Assembly: GCF_003594875.1 (NCBI RefSeq)
Contig: NZ_QZEY01000018.1
Span: forward strand, 62,001-126,000
Source: Bailinhaonella thermotolerans
GTDB taxonomy: Bacteria > Actinomycetota > Actinomycetes > Streptosporangiales > Streptosporangiaceae
DNA length: 64,000 nt
Reading direction: 5' to 3'
Positions 26,341 to 36,199 of the stretch are shown one piece after another. Within the stretch, counting starts at the first letter, position 1, and each line of letters opens with the position of its first letter. The position numbers and the translations under genes are program-made. The notes beneath the pieces were generated by a model. The model saw only the letters and a list, made by a program, of their open reading frames with translations. It was not told where the DNA came from and searched no databases.

Positions 26341-26970
26341 ATGCACTACGTGACCGAGGGATGCGTCGTCGGCGCCACGACTGGGGTAGGGCTTTCGACG
26401 AGAGCAGAAGATGATTCCGACCTCAGGGAACTGACAAGTCTTGCCGTCCAGGGCGACAGAATGGCGATCGAATCGCTGATCGGGCAGGTGCGCCCGATGG
26501 TCGTCCGCTACTGCCGGGCCCGGCTGGGAAGGGTGTCGGGGCACTACCACATCGCCGACGATGTGGCGCAGGAAGTGTGCATTGCGGTGCTTTCGGCCTT
26601 ACCGCGCTACCGCGACATGGGGCGGCCTTTCGCCTCGTTCGTTTTCGGGATCGCGTCCCACAAAGTCGCGGACGCCCTGCGGAGCGCCATCCGCGCCGCC
26701 GTACCCACCCAGGACCTTCCCGACGGGCCCGACGAGGGGCCCGGGCCCGAGGAGACCGTGGTCCGGCACACCGAGGCCGAACGCGCCCGGGACCTGCTGG
26801 CGCGGCTGCCCGACCACCAGCGCGAGTTGCTCATCCTGCGGGTGGTCGCCGGGCTGTCGGCCGAGGAGACCGGTAATGTGCTGGGCATGTCTCCAGGTGC
26901 CGTCCGCGTCGCCCAGCATCGGGCCCTGGCCAGGCTCCGGGCGATGGCCGGTCCGGAGCCGATTGCGTGA
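26341..26970 (+). CDS. shbA: RNA polymerase sigma factor, ShbA/SigD type
   Basis: A 209-residue group-4-like sigma factor. Region 2 (about 30-105) includes [22 protein letters not shown] and [43 protein letters not shown]; region 4 (about 155-205) has [50 protein letters not shown] 26341 follows GGGAAGGG and gives an N-terminus (…[22 protein letters not shown]) like ShbA of Streptomyces, which transcribes the principal sigma gene, and SigD of mycobacteria. The next gene, overlapping by GTGA, encodes an RsdA-like anti-sigma factor. The guaB-guaB3 location matches the sigD region. Confidence 0.93.
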   Translation: MHYVTEGCVVGATTGVGLSTRAEDDSDLRELTSLAVQGDRMAIESLIGQVRPMVVRYCRARLGRVSGHYHIADDVAQEVCIAVLSALPRYRDMGRPFASFVFGIASHKVADALRSAIRAAVPTQDLPDGPDEGPGPEETVVRHTEAERARDLLARLPDHQRELLILRVVAGLSAEETGNVLGMSPGAVRVAQHRALARLRAMAGPEPIA

Positions 26971-28007
26971 CGTCCGGGCGCGCCGAGCCCGGCGGGCCGG
27001 CTTCAGCGGAGCCGAGGGACCTGTACGACCTCGGCCAGATCCGCCGTACCGACGAACAACTCGACGCGATCGCCCTGCACCGCGACCCGCACGGCCCCTG
27101 TGACCATGTGGAGGACGACCCGGCCCTGCTCGCCCTGGCCGCCCTGGCCCGCGACGTGGACCAGGCCGCGGGGGAGCGGGAGGCGCCCGGACGCCCCTGC
27201 CCCAACCGCCGCTCTCGCCTGAGCTCGCTGGTCCCGCTCGGCGTGGTGGCCCTCCTCCTCGGCGGCACCGGGGTCGCCGCCGCCCGCGAAGGCCACCTCC
27301 CGGTCATCTCCGGGGACGCCGACCGCCCTCCCGCCCACGCGGTCGCCACCGCCCGGCAGACCCCCCGCGCCGGCGCGCCGCACCCGCAGGCGCCCCAGAT
27401 CACGCCGTCCGCGTTCCCCGCGCCGCCTTCCGTGCTCGGCCCCGCCGCCGCCAGGCCGGGCGAGCGCCCCGCCCCTTCGGACGACCTCGACCGCCGTACG
27501 GCGGGGCCGGCCGAGGACCGGCCCACCTCGCCCCCCGGCGGCGCTCCCGAGGGCGGCGGGCCGGGGGATCGGAGCCCCGCGCCCAAAGACGGTGAGAACG
27601 CCCCCAGGGGCGAGGAGGACAGGCCGCAGGGCGACACCCCCGGGGACGACGACGGCCGGCCCGGTGGAGACGATGACCGGCCCAAGGGCGGGGATGACCG
27701 GCGCAAGGGCGACGGCGGCAAGCCCAAGGGCGACGGCGGCAGGCCCAAGGGCGACAGTGGCAGGCCCAAGGGCGGCGGCGCGCCCGGAGGCGGCGGCGAG
27801 CCCCAGGGCCGGGAGACGAAGCCGAAGGACCACGGGAACGATCCCGGGGGCCAGGAGACGCGGCCCGGGGGCCGTGGCGCCGAGCGCAGGGGCGGCGACG
27901 GGCGCGAGGACGGCGCCCACGGTCCCGAGGGAGACCGCGGTCCCGGAGCCCGCGGGAGCGGGAACGGAGACGGGCGCGACCGCGGGGCCGGCGCGGACGG
28001 CGCCTAG
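26967..28007 (+). CDS. RsdA-like membrane anti-sigma factor with long repetitive exterior tail
   Basis: A 346-residue single-pass membrane protein. Residues about 15-70 ([22 protein letters not shown] … [16 protein letters not shown]) resemble the sigma-D-binding domain of RsdA. One membrane segment, [19 protein letters not shown], lies near 89-107. The remaining 240 residues are Pro/Gly/Asp/Lys-rich and include seven-residue repeats [14 protein letters not shown] and SGRPKGG near position 250. The start is GTG 26967, overlapping the sigma stop. In the family the cytoplasmic part holds the sigma factor and is destroyed by Clp protease; a role for the tail is unknown. Confidence 0.8.
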   Translation: MTSGRAEPGGPASAEPRDLYDLGQIRRTDEQLDAIALHRDPHGPCDHVEDDPALLALAALARDVDQAAGEREAPGRPCPNRRSRLSSLVPLGVVALLLGGTGVAAAREGHLPVISGDADRPPAHAVATARQTPRAGAPHPQAPQITPSAFPAPPSVLGPAAARPGERPAPSDDLDRRTAGPAEDRPTSPPGGAPEGGGPGDRSPAPKDGENAPRGEEDRPQGDTPGDDDGRPGGDDDRPKGGDDRRKGDGGKPKGDGGRPKGDSGRPKGGGAPGGGGEPQGRETKPKDHGNDPGGQETRPGGRGAERRGGDGREDGAHGPEGDRGPGARGSGNGDGRDRGAGADGA

Positions 28008-28381
28008 CGGTTCTCCTCGGTATCGATCACGCCGTCCACGTAGCCGCGGGCGTACTCCCAGGTGACGTAATCGGCGGGGTCCGGCTGGTAGGCGGGCTCG
28101 TGGACCTGGGGGCGGCCGTTGTCGATCATCTGCCGGAGGTTGCCGCGCAGGAGGTCCCAGTCGAAGTAGTGCGCTTCGCTGCACTCGCCGCATTCGAGGA
28201 CGAGGCCGAGGATGCCCTGGGGTTCGAGGAGCGTGCGGAAGACTTCGACGTCGGCCAGGTCGGTCAGGGCCTCGTCCCGCTCGGCAGGGGTGAGCGGCTC
28301 GGCGTCGTCCGTCTCTCCTAGAACGGCCGCCGGATCGTCGGGGTCGTCCGCGAACGGGTCGCGGGGGACATCGTCCAGCAC
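28004..28381 (-). CDS. DUF5319 family protein
   Basis: A 125-residue acidic cytosolic protein: DPFADDPDDPAAVLGE at the start, LTPAERDEALTDLADVEVFRTLLEPQGILGLVLECGECSEAHYFDWDLLRGNLRQMIDNGRPQVHEPAY, then DPADYVTWEYARGYVDG. The CGEC motif and Tyr/Asp-rich end suit DUF5319, the family of M. tuberculosis Rv3412, which also lies between rsdA and guaB2 in the opposite orientation. The gene overlaps the end of the anti-sigma gene by four bases, tail to tail. Function is unknown. CxxC could bind metal or be redox active. Confidence 0.88.
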   Translation of the reverse strand: MLDDVPRDPFADDPDDPAAVLGETDDAEPLTPAERDEALTDLADVEVFRTLLEPQGILGLVLECGECSEAHYFDWDLLRGNLRQMIDNGRPQVHEPAYQPDPADYVTWEYARGYVDGVIDTEENR

Positions 28382-28425
28382 ATGTCCACGCTATCGCCGC
28401 CGGCGGACTTGTGAGACGAAGGGGC

Positions 28426-29439
28426 TCACATCAGCCAGCCGCGTCTCGCCGCCTCCACCCCGGCCTGGAACCGGGTCTGCGCTCCCAGCTCGGCCATGGC
28501 GTCGGCGAACCGCGACCGCACGGTGCGGACGGACACCCGCAGGTGGCGGGCGATCATCTCGTCGGAGATGCCCTGCGCGGCCAGCCTGAGCACCATCCGC
28601 GCCCCGTTGTCCTCGCCGCCGCCGGGGATCGGCGTCGCGCGGTTCCACAGCTCCTCGAACAGGTCCCGGCAGGCGCCGACGACGACCGGGGAGCGCACGA
28701 GGTAGCAGGAGTACCCCTGCTCGGCGAAGGTCGTCCCCCATTCGACCGGGAGGGTGGCCGCCCCCGGGCCGTACACGCCGAACCAGCCGGGCAGCCGGGG
28801 CAGGGTGCGGATCTGGGCGCCCGCCTCGATGACGCGGCCGAGCATGCGCACGATGTCGGGCACGCGCAGCGACTCCACGGCGACGAGCGCGCGCAGCCGC
28901 AGCCCCCCTTCGCGCACGGCGTCGAGCCAGCGGCCGAGCAGCGCCTCGTCCTCGACGTAGTCGATCAGGGTGCGCTGGTCGGGGACGGCGAAGTCCACGC
29001 CGAGGGGCCCGTGGCAGGCGATCTCCCCGACGCGGTCGAACAGCTCCTGCGACCCCTGGACCACCTCGACCGGGAACTCGCGCGTGCGGTATTGCCGGCC
29101 GGCGTCGTAGCTGCGGGTCAGGTCCTCGATGGAGCCGAGGATCCGGTCGATCTCCCGGCTCTCGTGGACGATCCGGTCGAACTTGTCGGCCACGAGGCGG
29201 CTGAACGCCCCGGCGGGGTGGCGCGCGACGTAGGTGCCGGACTTCTCGTCCACCATGCCCAGCGACAGCAGCTCGGACAGGGCCCGCGAGGCGCGGTCTA
29301 TCGACACGTCGAGGGAGTCGGCCAGTTCCTCGGTGGTGGCGTTGTGCAGGCGCAGGCTCGCGACATAGGCCGCCATCTGGTCGGGGCTGAGCGCCCCGGA
29401 TGCCGGTGCGGCCGGATCCTGTCGGCGTTCGTGGCGCAT
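28426..29439 (-). CDS. Transcriptional regulator with TrmB-like and LuxR-like helix-turn-helix ends
   Basis: A 337-residue protein. Residues about 20-75 (AYVASLRLHNATTEELADSLDVSIDRASRALSELLSLGMVDEKSGTYVA) form a TrmB-type winged helix. The middle has a phospholipase-D-like sensor pattern (VEVVQGSQELFDRVGEIA … RTLIDYVEDE). The C-terminus (about 265-325: MVLRLAAQGISDEMIARHLRVSVRTVRSRFADAMAELG) is a LuxR-type helix-turn-helix. This double layout is common among actinomycete regulators. It lies 44 bases upstream of the DUF5319 gene on the same strand. A perfect palindrome at 29593-29610 may be its operator. Confidence 0.88.
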   Translation of the reverse strand: MRHERRQDPAAPASGALSPDQMAAYVASLRLHNATTEELADSLDVSIDRASRALSELLSLGMVDEKSGTYVARHPAGAFSRLVADKFDRIVHESREIDRILGSIEDLTRSYDAGRQYRTREFPVEVVQGSQELFDRVGEIACHGPLGVDFAVPDQRTLIDYVEDEALLGRWLDAVREGGLRLRALVAVESLRVPDIVRMLGRVIEAGAQIRTLPRLPGWFGVYGPGAATLPVEWGTTFAEQGYSCYLVRSPVVVGACRDLFEELWNRATPIPGGGEDNGARMVLRLAAQGISDEMIARHLRVSVRTVRSRFADAMAELGAQTRFQAGVEAARRGWLM

Positions 29440-29592
29440 GGAGTGATCGTCTCCTCACCGTTCGGAGCCGTGCACCTGGGGGAATGCGCTGGGCTGAGGA
29501 TAAACCGCGCACCCCCGGCCTGTCCCGGCGAGCGCGAGAGCGGTATGCGCGGGACCGGGATTCGGCTGTGAAACGAGCATCGTGCGTGCAGC

Positions 29593-29610
29593 TTCGTGCA
29601 GTTGCACGAA
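29593..29610. promoter_or_regulatory. Perfect 8-bp inverted repeat with 2-bp spacer
   Basis: TTCGTGCA GT TGCACGAA lies 154 bp upstream of the TrmB/LuxR-like regulator start. The symmetry and position suit a dimeric regulator operator; the protein is unknown. Confidence 0.55.
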
Positions 29611-29785
29611 CTTTCGTTGCGCACCGTGTTCCGTCCGGAGCAATCTGGATACACGTCGGCGCATCCCCCGGATCGCCCGCCACGTGCACTTGGAGGGGGG
29701 CGTGGAACGCGCGCCTGGGGTCGCGCGCATCGGAGTGATCCGGTGCGCCGGCGCCCGCGGGGACCGCCTGGGCGGCTCCCGCCGG

Positions 29786-29829
29786 AGCGATGAGGGGATG
29801 GGCGCGTCACCGTCCATCCCCTCATCGCT
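29786..29829. terminator. Orphan hairpin in divergent gap
   Basis: AGCGATGAGGGGATGG (29786-29801) pairs perfectly with 29814-29829 around a 12-base loop. It has no T-tract. It may end an unannotated small transcript or be a leader structure. Confidence 0.55.
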
Positions 29830-29832
29830 TGA

Positions 29833-31644
<1,812 letters not shown>

Positions 31645-31665
31645 CCGGACCGGCCGATGGCGCCC

Positions 31666-31683
31666 CTCATGCCCGGGCATGAG
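31666..31683. promoter_or_regulatory. Perfect 18-bp palindrome upstream of guaB3
   Basis: CTCATGCCC/GGGCATGAG is symmetrical over all 18 bases and abuts TAGGGT (31684-31689), a possible -10 box, 65 bases before the guaB3 start. This suits a repressor operator. Which protein binds is unknown. Confidence 0.6.
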
Positions 31684-31748
31684 TAGGGTGTCATCGGCCT
31701 GCCGTCGACAAGACGCATGAAGGCGGCGAACCGGGAGAGGAAGACCAC

Positions 31749-32864
31749 GTGACACAGCAGGTTGAGATCGGGCGCGGGAAGAGCGGGCGCCGGGCCTACG
31801 GGCTGGACGAGATCGGCATCGTCCCGTCGCGGCGCACCCGGGACCCCGAGGAGGTCTCGATCGCCTGGCAGATCGACGCGTACCGGTTCGAGCTGCCCAT
31901 GGTCGTCAGCCCGATGGACTCCGTGGTCTCCCCGAAGACCGCCATCGAGATCGGCCGGCTGGGCGGCCTGGCCGTACTCGACCTGGAAGGGCTCTGGACC
32001 CGCTACGAGGACCCCGAGCCGCTGCTGGAGGAGGTCGCCGAGCTGGACGCCGAGGCCGCGACCCGCCGCCTCCAGGAGATCTACGCCGCCCCGATCAAGG
32101 ACGAGCTGATCGGCCGCCGCATCGAGGAGGTCCGCGAGTCCGGCGTGACCACCGCGGCCCGCCTGTCGCCGCAGCGCACGGCGCAGCACCACAAGGCCGT
32201 GATCGACGCGGGCGCGGACATCTTCGTCATCCGCGGCACCACCGTCTCGGCCGAGCACGTCAGCGGCCGGGCCGAGCCGCTGAACCTCAAGCAGTTCATC
32301 TACGAGCTGGACGTACCGGTGATCGTCGGCGGCTGCGCGACGTACACCGCCGCCCTGCACCTCATGCGCACCGGCGCGGCCGGCGTCCTGGTCGGCTTCG
32401 GCGGCGGCTCCGGCCACACCACCCGCACCGTCCTGGGCGTCGCCGTGCCCATGGCCACCGCGATCGCCGACGTGGCCGCGGCCCGCCGCGACTACCTCGA
32501 CGAGTCCGGCGGCCGCTACGTCCACGTCATCGCGGACGGCGGCATGACCCGCTCCGGCGACATCGCCAAGGCCCTGGCCTGCGGCTCCGACGCGGTCATG
32601 GTGGGCTCGCCGCTCGCCCGCGCCGCCGAGGCCCCCGGCCGCGGCTTCCACTGGGGCTCGGAGGCCCACCACGGCGAGCTCCCGCGCGGCGCCCGCGTCG
32701 AGGTCGGCACCATCGGGACCCTGGAGCAGATCCTGCACGGGCCGGCCTCCCTGCCCGACGGCACGATGAACCTCATGGGCGCCCTCAAGCGCACCATGGC
32801 CACCGCCGGCTACTCCGACCTCAAGGAGTTCCAGCGCGTCGAGGTCGTCGTCGCCCCGAACTGA
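31749..32864 (+). CDS. guaB3: GuaB3-type IMP dehydrogenase family protein
   Basis: A 371-residue barrel without CBS domains, starting at GTG 31749 (VTQQVEIGRGKSGRRAYGLDEIGIVPSRRTRDP). It keeps VVSPMDSVVSPKTAIEIGRLGGLAVLDLEGLWTRYEDPE and VIADGGMTRSGDIAKALACGSDAVMVGSPLA of the IMPDH/GMPR family. The loop that holds the catalytic Cys in GuaB (GSICTT) reads GSGHTTR here, so it cannot act by the standard Cys mechanism at that site. This group is long known beside guaB in actinobacteria, and its role is still debated (GMP reductase activity has been proposed for some members). Confidence 0.92.
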   Translation: MTQQVEIGRGKSGRRAYGLDEIGIVPSRRTRDPEEVSIAWQIDAYRFELPMVVSPMDSVVSPKTAIEIGRLGGLAVLDLEGLWTRYEDPEPLLEEVAELDAEAATRRLQEIYAAPIKDELIGRRIEEVRESGVTTAARLSPQRTAQHHKAVIDAGADIFVIRGTTVSAEHVSGRAEPLNLKQFIYELDVPVIVGGCATYTAALHLMRTGAAGVLVGFGGGSGHTTRTVLGVAVPMATAIADVAAARRDYLDESGGRYVHVIADGGMTRSGDIAKALACGSDAVMVGSPLARAAEAPGRGFHWGSEAHHGELPRGARVEVGTIGTLEQILHGPASLPDGTMNLMGALKRTMATAGYSDLKEFQRVEVVVAPN

Positions 32865-32903
32865 CCCCTCGCACGCTCCGGCACAACCCCGGCACATCCC
32901 GCG

Positions 32904-32934
32904 AGCCCGGCCCCGCCCAGCGAGGCCGGGCTTT
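32904..32934 (+). terminator. Terminator after guaB3
   Basis: AGCCCGGCC (32904-32912) pairs with GGCCGGGCT (32924-32932), followed by TT. The compact GC stem with a short T run suits intrinsic termination. Confidence 0.8.
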
Positions 32935-32992
32935 CGCGTCCGCCGGGCGCGGGCGGTTCCGCTCGCCTGGCGGTCACAGCCGGGGTACCACC

Positions 32993-33024
32993 GCACATCA
33001 ATGTGCCTTCTTCCCTGATCAGGG
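32993..33024. promoter_or_regulatory. Two palindromes upstream of the isochorismatase-like gene
   Basis: GCACAT CA ATGTGC (32993-33006) and CCCTGATCAGGG (33013-33024) stand in tandem 66-97 bases before the next start. They may be operators for this gene. No regulator can be assigned. Confidence 0.45.
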
Positions 33025-33089
33025 GCGGGCGCGGAGCATGGGGCAGGGGGGATCTTTCGGGAAAGTCCGCTCTGAAGGGGTGATCTCCT

Positions 33090-33698
33090 ATGCCCGCGAG
33101 CCGTATCACGCCGGACGACAGCGCGATCCTCATGATCGATCACGCGCTGGGGTTCGGGAGCCTGTTCCGTTCGCACGAGCTGACCGACCACGTCAGCGCG
33201 GCCGTCGCCGTGGCCAGGACGGCCCGGCTCTACGGCGTGCCGCTGATCGTCACGCACGGGAAGGACACCGACCCGCCGGGGCCGATCTTCCCGGCGCTGC
33301 GGGCGGAGCTGCGCGACGACGAGATCGTGGTCCGCGACGGCGCCTTCGACGCGCTGTCGCATCCGGGGGTGCGCGCCCGGGTCGAGGCCGCCGCCCGGCC
33401 CCGGCTCATCCTCACCGGGCTCATGACCGAGGGCTGCGTGCTCCAGACCGCGCTGTCCGCCGTCCGCTCGGGATACACCGTGTACGTCGTGGAGGACGCG
33501 GTGGCGGGGGAGACCCCGCTCGCCCACCGCGCCGCCATGACCCGCCTGACCGCGGCCGGCGTGATCCCGCTCACGTGGTTGTCCCTGGCCACCGAGTACC
33601 AGGTCACCTGGGACGACGGCCGCACCGCCCCCGGATACGCCGCCCTGATCCGTGACCACTCGCCGCTCCTCGGCAACCCGCTCCGCGCCGCCTCCTGA
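33090..33698 (+). CDS. Isochorismatase-fold cysteine hydrolase (YcaC-like)
   Basis: A 202-residue protein with the isochorismatase fold: AILMIDHALGFGSLF with the catalytic Asp (D17), YGVPLIVTHGKD, and ILTGLMTEGCVLQTALSAVRSGYTVYVVEDAV with the nucleophilic Cys (C116). The Lys of the usual Asp-Lys-Cys triad is not obvious; Arg82 (EIVVRDGAFDAL) stands near where it could be. The layout after Cys resembles the YcaC-like subgroup of unknown substrate. ATG 33090 follows AAGGGGTG. It stands alone between terminators. Confidence 0.85.
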   Translation: MPASRITPDDSAILMIDHALGFGSLFRSHELTDHVSAAVAVARTARLYGVPLIVTHGKDTDPPGPIFPALRAELRDDEIVVRDGAFDALSHPGVRARVEAAARPRLILTGLMTEGCVLQTALSAVRSGYTVYVVEDAVAGETPLAHRAAMTRLTAAGVIPLTWLSLATEYQVTWDDGRTAPGYAALIRDHSPLLGNPLRAAS

Positions 33699-33803
33699 GC
33701 CCCGCCGGGCTCGTGCCGTACGGCCGGAGCCCGGGCCGGGGAGGCCGGCCCGGGCTCCGGGATCCCGGTACGGCGGGGCCGGGTCAGGACGCCGCGGGCC
33801 GGG

Positions 33804-34226
33804 TCAGGACGCCGCGGGGACGGCCTTGATGGCGTCGTGGACGTACCGCGCCAGGCCCGGGGCCGTCTGGTCGTACGTCGCGGTGAAGCGGGGGTCGCTG
33901 ACGTACGTGTCGGCCAGGCACCGGTGGAACTCGGGGGAGCACTCGTAGAACCAGCGGGAGATGTGCTCCCGGTGGCGCTCGGCCAGGGCCGTGGCCTCCG
34001 CCGAGTCGGCCGGGACCCCGGCGCGGAGCAGGGCGGCCAGGCCCTCGGTGATCTCGGTGGCCTCCTCCTGGATCCGCCGCCAGTCCTGCTTGGTGTAGGA
34101 GGCCGCGCGGCGCTGGGACTCCCGGTAGGCGTCGGTGTCACCCCAGCGCTCCCGGGCCTCGTCGGCGTACTGCTCGGGGTCGTGGTCGCCGAAGATCTCG
34201 GCGCGCTCCTCCGGGGTGAGGTTCAT
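33804..34226 (-). CDS. Stand-alone TipAS-type antibiotic-binding protein
   Basis: A 140-residue all-helical protein matching the ligand-binding half (TipAS) of the MerR-family regulator TipAL, without the DNA-binding domain: NLTPEERAEIFGDHDPEQYADEARERWGDTDAYRESQRRAASYTKQDWRRIQEEATEI, then HREHISRWFYECSPEFHRCLADTYVSDPRFTATYDQTAPGLARYVHDAI. The two cysteines flanking the loop (ECSPEFHRC) correspond to the pair in TipAS where thiopeptides attach. Related proteins bind thiostrepton or albicidin and give resistance by sequestration. The start is ATG 34226, with GGAGAAG upstream. A MerR-type promoter lies at 34281-34311. Confidence 0.88.
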   Translation of the reverse strand: MNLTPEERAEIFGDHDPEQYADEARERWGDTDAYRESQRRAASYTKQDWRRIQEEATEITEGLAALLRAGVPADSAEATALAERHREHISRWFYECSPEFHRCLADTYVSDPRFTATYDQTAPGLARYVHDAIKAVPAAS

Positions 34227-34280
34227 GGTCTTCTCCAAAACGGTCGATGACGTGCGGCGATGCCCGCCGTACGACAACCG

Positions 34281-34311
34281 ACCGTAGAGTCTCCAGTCAC
34301 TGGAAGGTCAA
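34281..34311 (-). promoter_or_regulatory. MerR-type promoter with 19-bp spacer and central dyad
   Basis: On the minus strand TTGACC (34306-34311), a 19-bp spacer and TACGGT (34281-34286) lead to the TipAS-like gene 55 bases downstream. The spacer centre TCCAGTGACTGGA is a dyad. Over-long 19-bp spacers with a central palindrome are the hallmark of MerR-family activation. The gene product lacks a DNA-binding domain, so a regulator must act in trans. Confidence 0.75.
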
Positions 34312-34433
34312 ATCGTTTCCGGATCCGAGGGTTCCCGGGCCGGTCGCGGGCACCACCCGGATCCCGGGGGACGGCCGGGGCGGTCGCGGGGCGCTCAGAA
34401 CCCGAGGGCGCCCGGGGCGGTCGCGGGGGCCGC

Positions 34434-36113
34434 TCAGAACCTGAGGGCGGCCGGGGCGGTGGCGGGGACCACCGGGGCCTTGGGGAGCACGGGCGCGAGC
34501 CGCGCGTAGTCCTCGCCCAGGGCGGGGCGGGGGTCGGGCTCGCCCAGGTTGGGCCAGAAGGACATCGCGCGCTCGGCCTGGGCGGTGATCGTCAGGGACG
34601 GGTTGACGCCGAGGTTCGCCGAGATCGCCGAGCCGTCCACGATGTGCAGGCCGGGGTGGCCGTAGACGCGGTGGTAGGGGTCGATCACGCCGGTCTCGGG
34701 GGAGTCGCCGATGGCGCAGCCGCCGATGAAGTGGGCGGTCATCGGGATGTCGAACAGGTCGAGCCAGGAGCCTCCGGGCATGCCGCCGACCTCCTCGGCG
34801 AGCAGGCGGGTGGCCTCGTGCCCGGCGGGGATCCAGCTCGGGTTGGGCTCGCCGTGGCCGGGCGAGGTGCGCAGCGTCCAGCCGAACAGGCCGCGCTCGC
34901 CGCGCACGTTGATCGAGTTGTCGCGGGCCTGCATCACCAGGGCGATCACCGTGCGCTCGGACCAGCGCCGCAGCTTGAGCAGGCGGGCCAGCTCCCAGGG
35001 CCGGCGCGCGGCCTCGCCGAGGAACCTCGCCCAGCGCGGCGTCCGCCCGCCGCCGTCCACGAGCAGCGTGCGCAGCGCGCCCATGACGTTGGAGCCCTTG
35101 CCGTACCGCACCGGCTCGATGTGGGTGCGCTCGTCCGGGTGGAAGGAGGACGTGATCGCGACGCCGCGCGTGTAGTCCTCACCCTTGCTGCGGAACCGCT
35201 CCGCGCCCAGGATCGCCTCGGAGTTGGTGCGGGTGAGCACGCCGAGGCGGTCGGACAGGCGCGGCAGGACCCCGTCGGCCTTGAGCCGGTGCAGGAGCTT
35301 CTGCGTGCCGTACGTCCCGGCCGCGAAGACCACCTGCCCGGCGGTGAGCGTACGGCGGGCCCGCCGCGACCGGGAGCCGGTGCGCCGGAAGTCCACGGCG
35401 TACCCGCCGCCGGCCAGCGGGCGCACCGAGGTCACCGTGCACTCGGCCAGGACCCGCGCACCGGCCTTCTCGGCGAGGTAGAGGTAGTTCTTGATCAGCA
35501 TGTTCTTCGCGCCGAGGCGGCAGCCGGTCATGCAGCCGCCGCACTCCACGCACCCGGTGCGGCGGGGCCCGGCGCCGCCGAAGTAGGGGTCGTCCACCTC
35601 CTTGCCCGGCTCGCCGAAGAACACGCCGACCGGGGTGAGGCGGAACGTGTGCCCCACGCCCATGCGCTCGGCGACCCGCCGCATCGCCAGGTCCGCCGGC
35701 GTCGTGGTCGGGTTCACCGTCACGCCCAGCATGCGCTTGGCCTGGTCGTAGTACGGCGCGAGCTCGCCGCGCCAGTCGGTGATGCCGGCCCACTGCGGGT
35801 CGTCGAAGAACGGCTGGAGCGGCTCGTACAGCGTGTTCGCGTACACCAGCGAGCCGCCGCCCACGCCCGCCCCGGCCAGCACCATGACCCCGGCCTTCCC
35901 GCCGAGGACGTGGATGCGCTGGATGCCCTTCATGCCGAGCGCCGGGGCCCACAGGAAGTCGCGCGTGCGCCAGGAGGTCTTGGGCAGCGTCTCGTCGGTG
36001 AAGCGGCGCCCGGCCTCCAGCACGCCGACCTTGTAGCCCTTCTCCGTCAGCCGCAGCGCCGAGACGCTGCCGCCGAACCCCGAGCCGATCACCAGCACGT
36101 CGTAGTCGAACAT
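34434..36113 (-). CDS. GMC-family oxidoreductase, cholesterol-oxidase (ChoD) like
   Basis: A 559-residue flavoprotein with the FAD motif DVLVIGSGFGGSVSALRLTEKGYKVGVLEAG at the start and the GMC-family AGAGVGGGSLVYANTLYEPLQPFF block. A CVECGGCMTGCRLGAKN cluster of four cysteines is near residue 190, and the C-terminal HIVDGSAISANLGVNPSLTITAQAERA holds the active-site region. This domain order matches actinobacterial ChoD-like proteins found beside guaB3; many have no proven sterol activity. It is a cytosolic or peripheral enzyme. It lies 86 bases downstream of a succinate-semialdehyde dehydrogenase gene on the same strand. Confidence 0.88.
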   Translation of the reverse strand: MFDYDVLVIGSGFGGSVSALRLTEKGYKVGVLEAGRRFTDETLPKTSWRTRDFLWAPALGMKGIQRIHVLGGKAGVMVLAGAGVGGGSLVYANTLYEPLQPFFDDPQWAGITDWRGELAPYYDQAKRMLGVTVNPTTTPADLAMRRVAERMGVGHTFRLTPVGVFFGEPGKEVDDPYFGGAGPRRTGCVECGGCMTGCRLGAKNMLIKNYLYLAEKAGARVLAECTVTSVRPLAGGGYAVDFRRTGSRSRRARRTLTAGQVVFAAGTYGTQKLLHRLKADGVLPRLSDRLGVLTRTNSEAILGAERFRSKGEDYTRGVAITSSFHPDERTHIEPVRYGKGSNVMGALRTLLVDGGGRTPRWARFLGEAARRPWELARLLKLRRWSERTVIALVMQARDNSINVRGERGLFGWTLRTSPGHGEPNPSWIPAGHEATRLLAEEVGGMPGGSWLDLFDIPMTAHFIGGCAIGDSPETGVIDPYHRVYGHPGLHIVDGSAISANLGVNPSLTITAQAERAMSFWPNLGEPDPRPALGEDYARLAPVLPKAPVVPATAPAALRF

Positions 36114-36157
36114 CTCGCGCCTTTCCCGGGAGGGCCCGCCCCCGCCGAGCCTGACCG

Positions 36158-36193
36158 CCTGTCCGCCTGTCCGCCTGTCCGCCTGTCCGCCTG
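36158..36193. repeat. Four and a half tandem CCTGTCCG octamers
   Basis: Perfect copies at 36158, 36166, 36174 and 36182, plus CCTG, lie between the two oxidoreductase genes. Such arrays can change copy number by slippage; here they would alter only spacing. Confidence 0.9.
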
Positions 36194-36199
36194 GGACCC

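Noticed and set aside
36158-36193. Phase-variable switch from octamer repeats
   Set aside because: The array lies between genes, after one stop and before the next ribosome site, so slippage would not change a reading frame.
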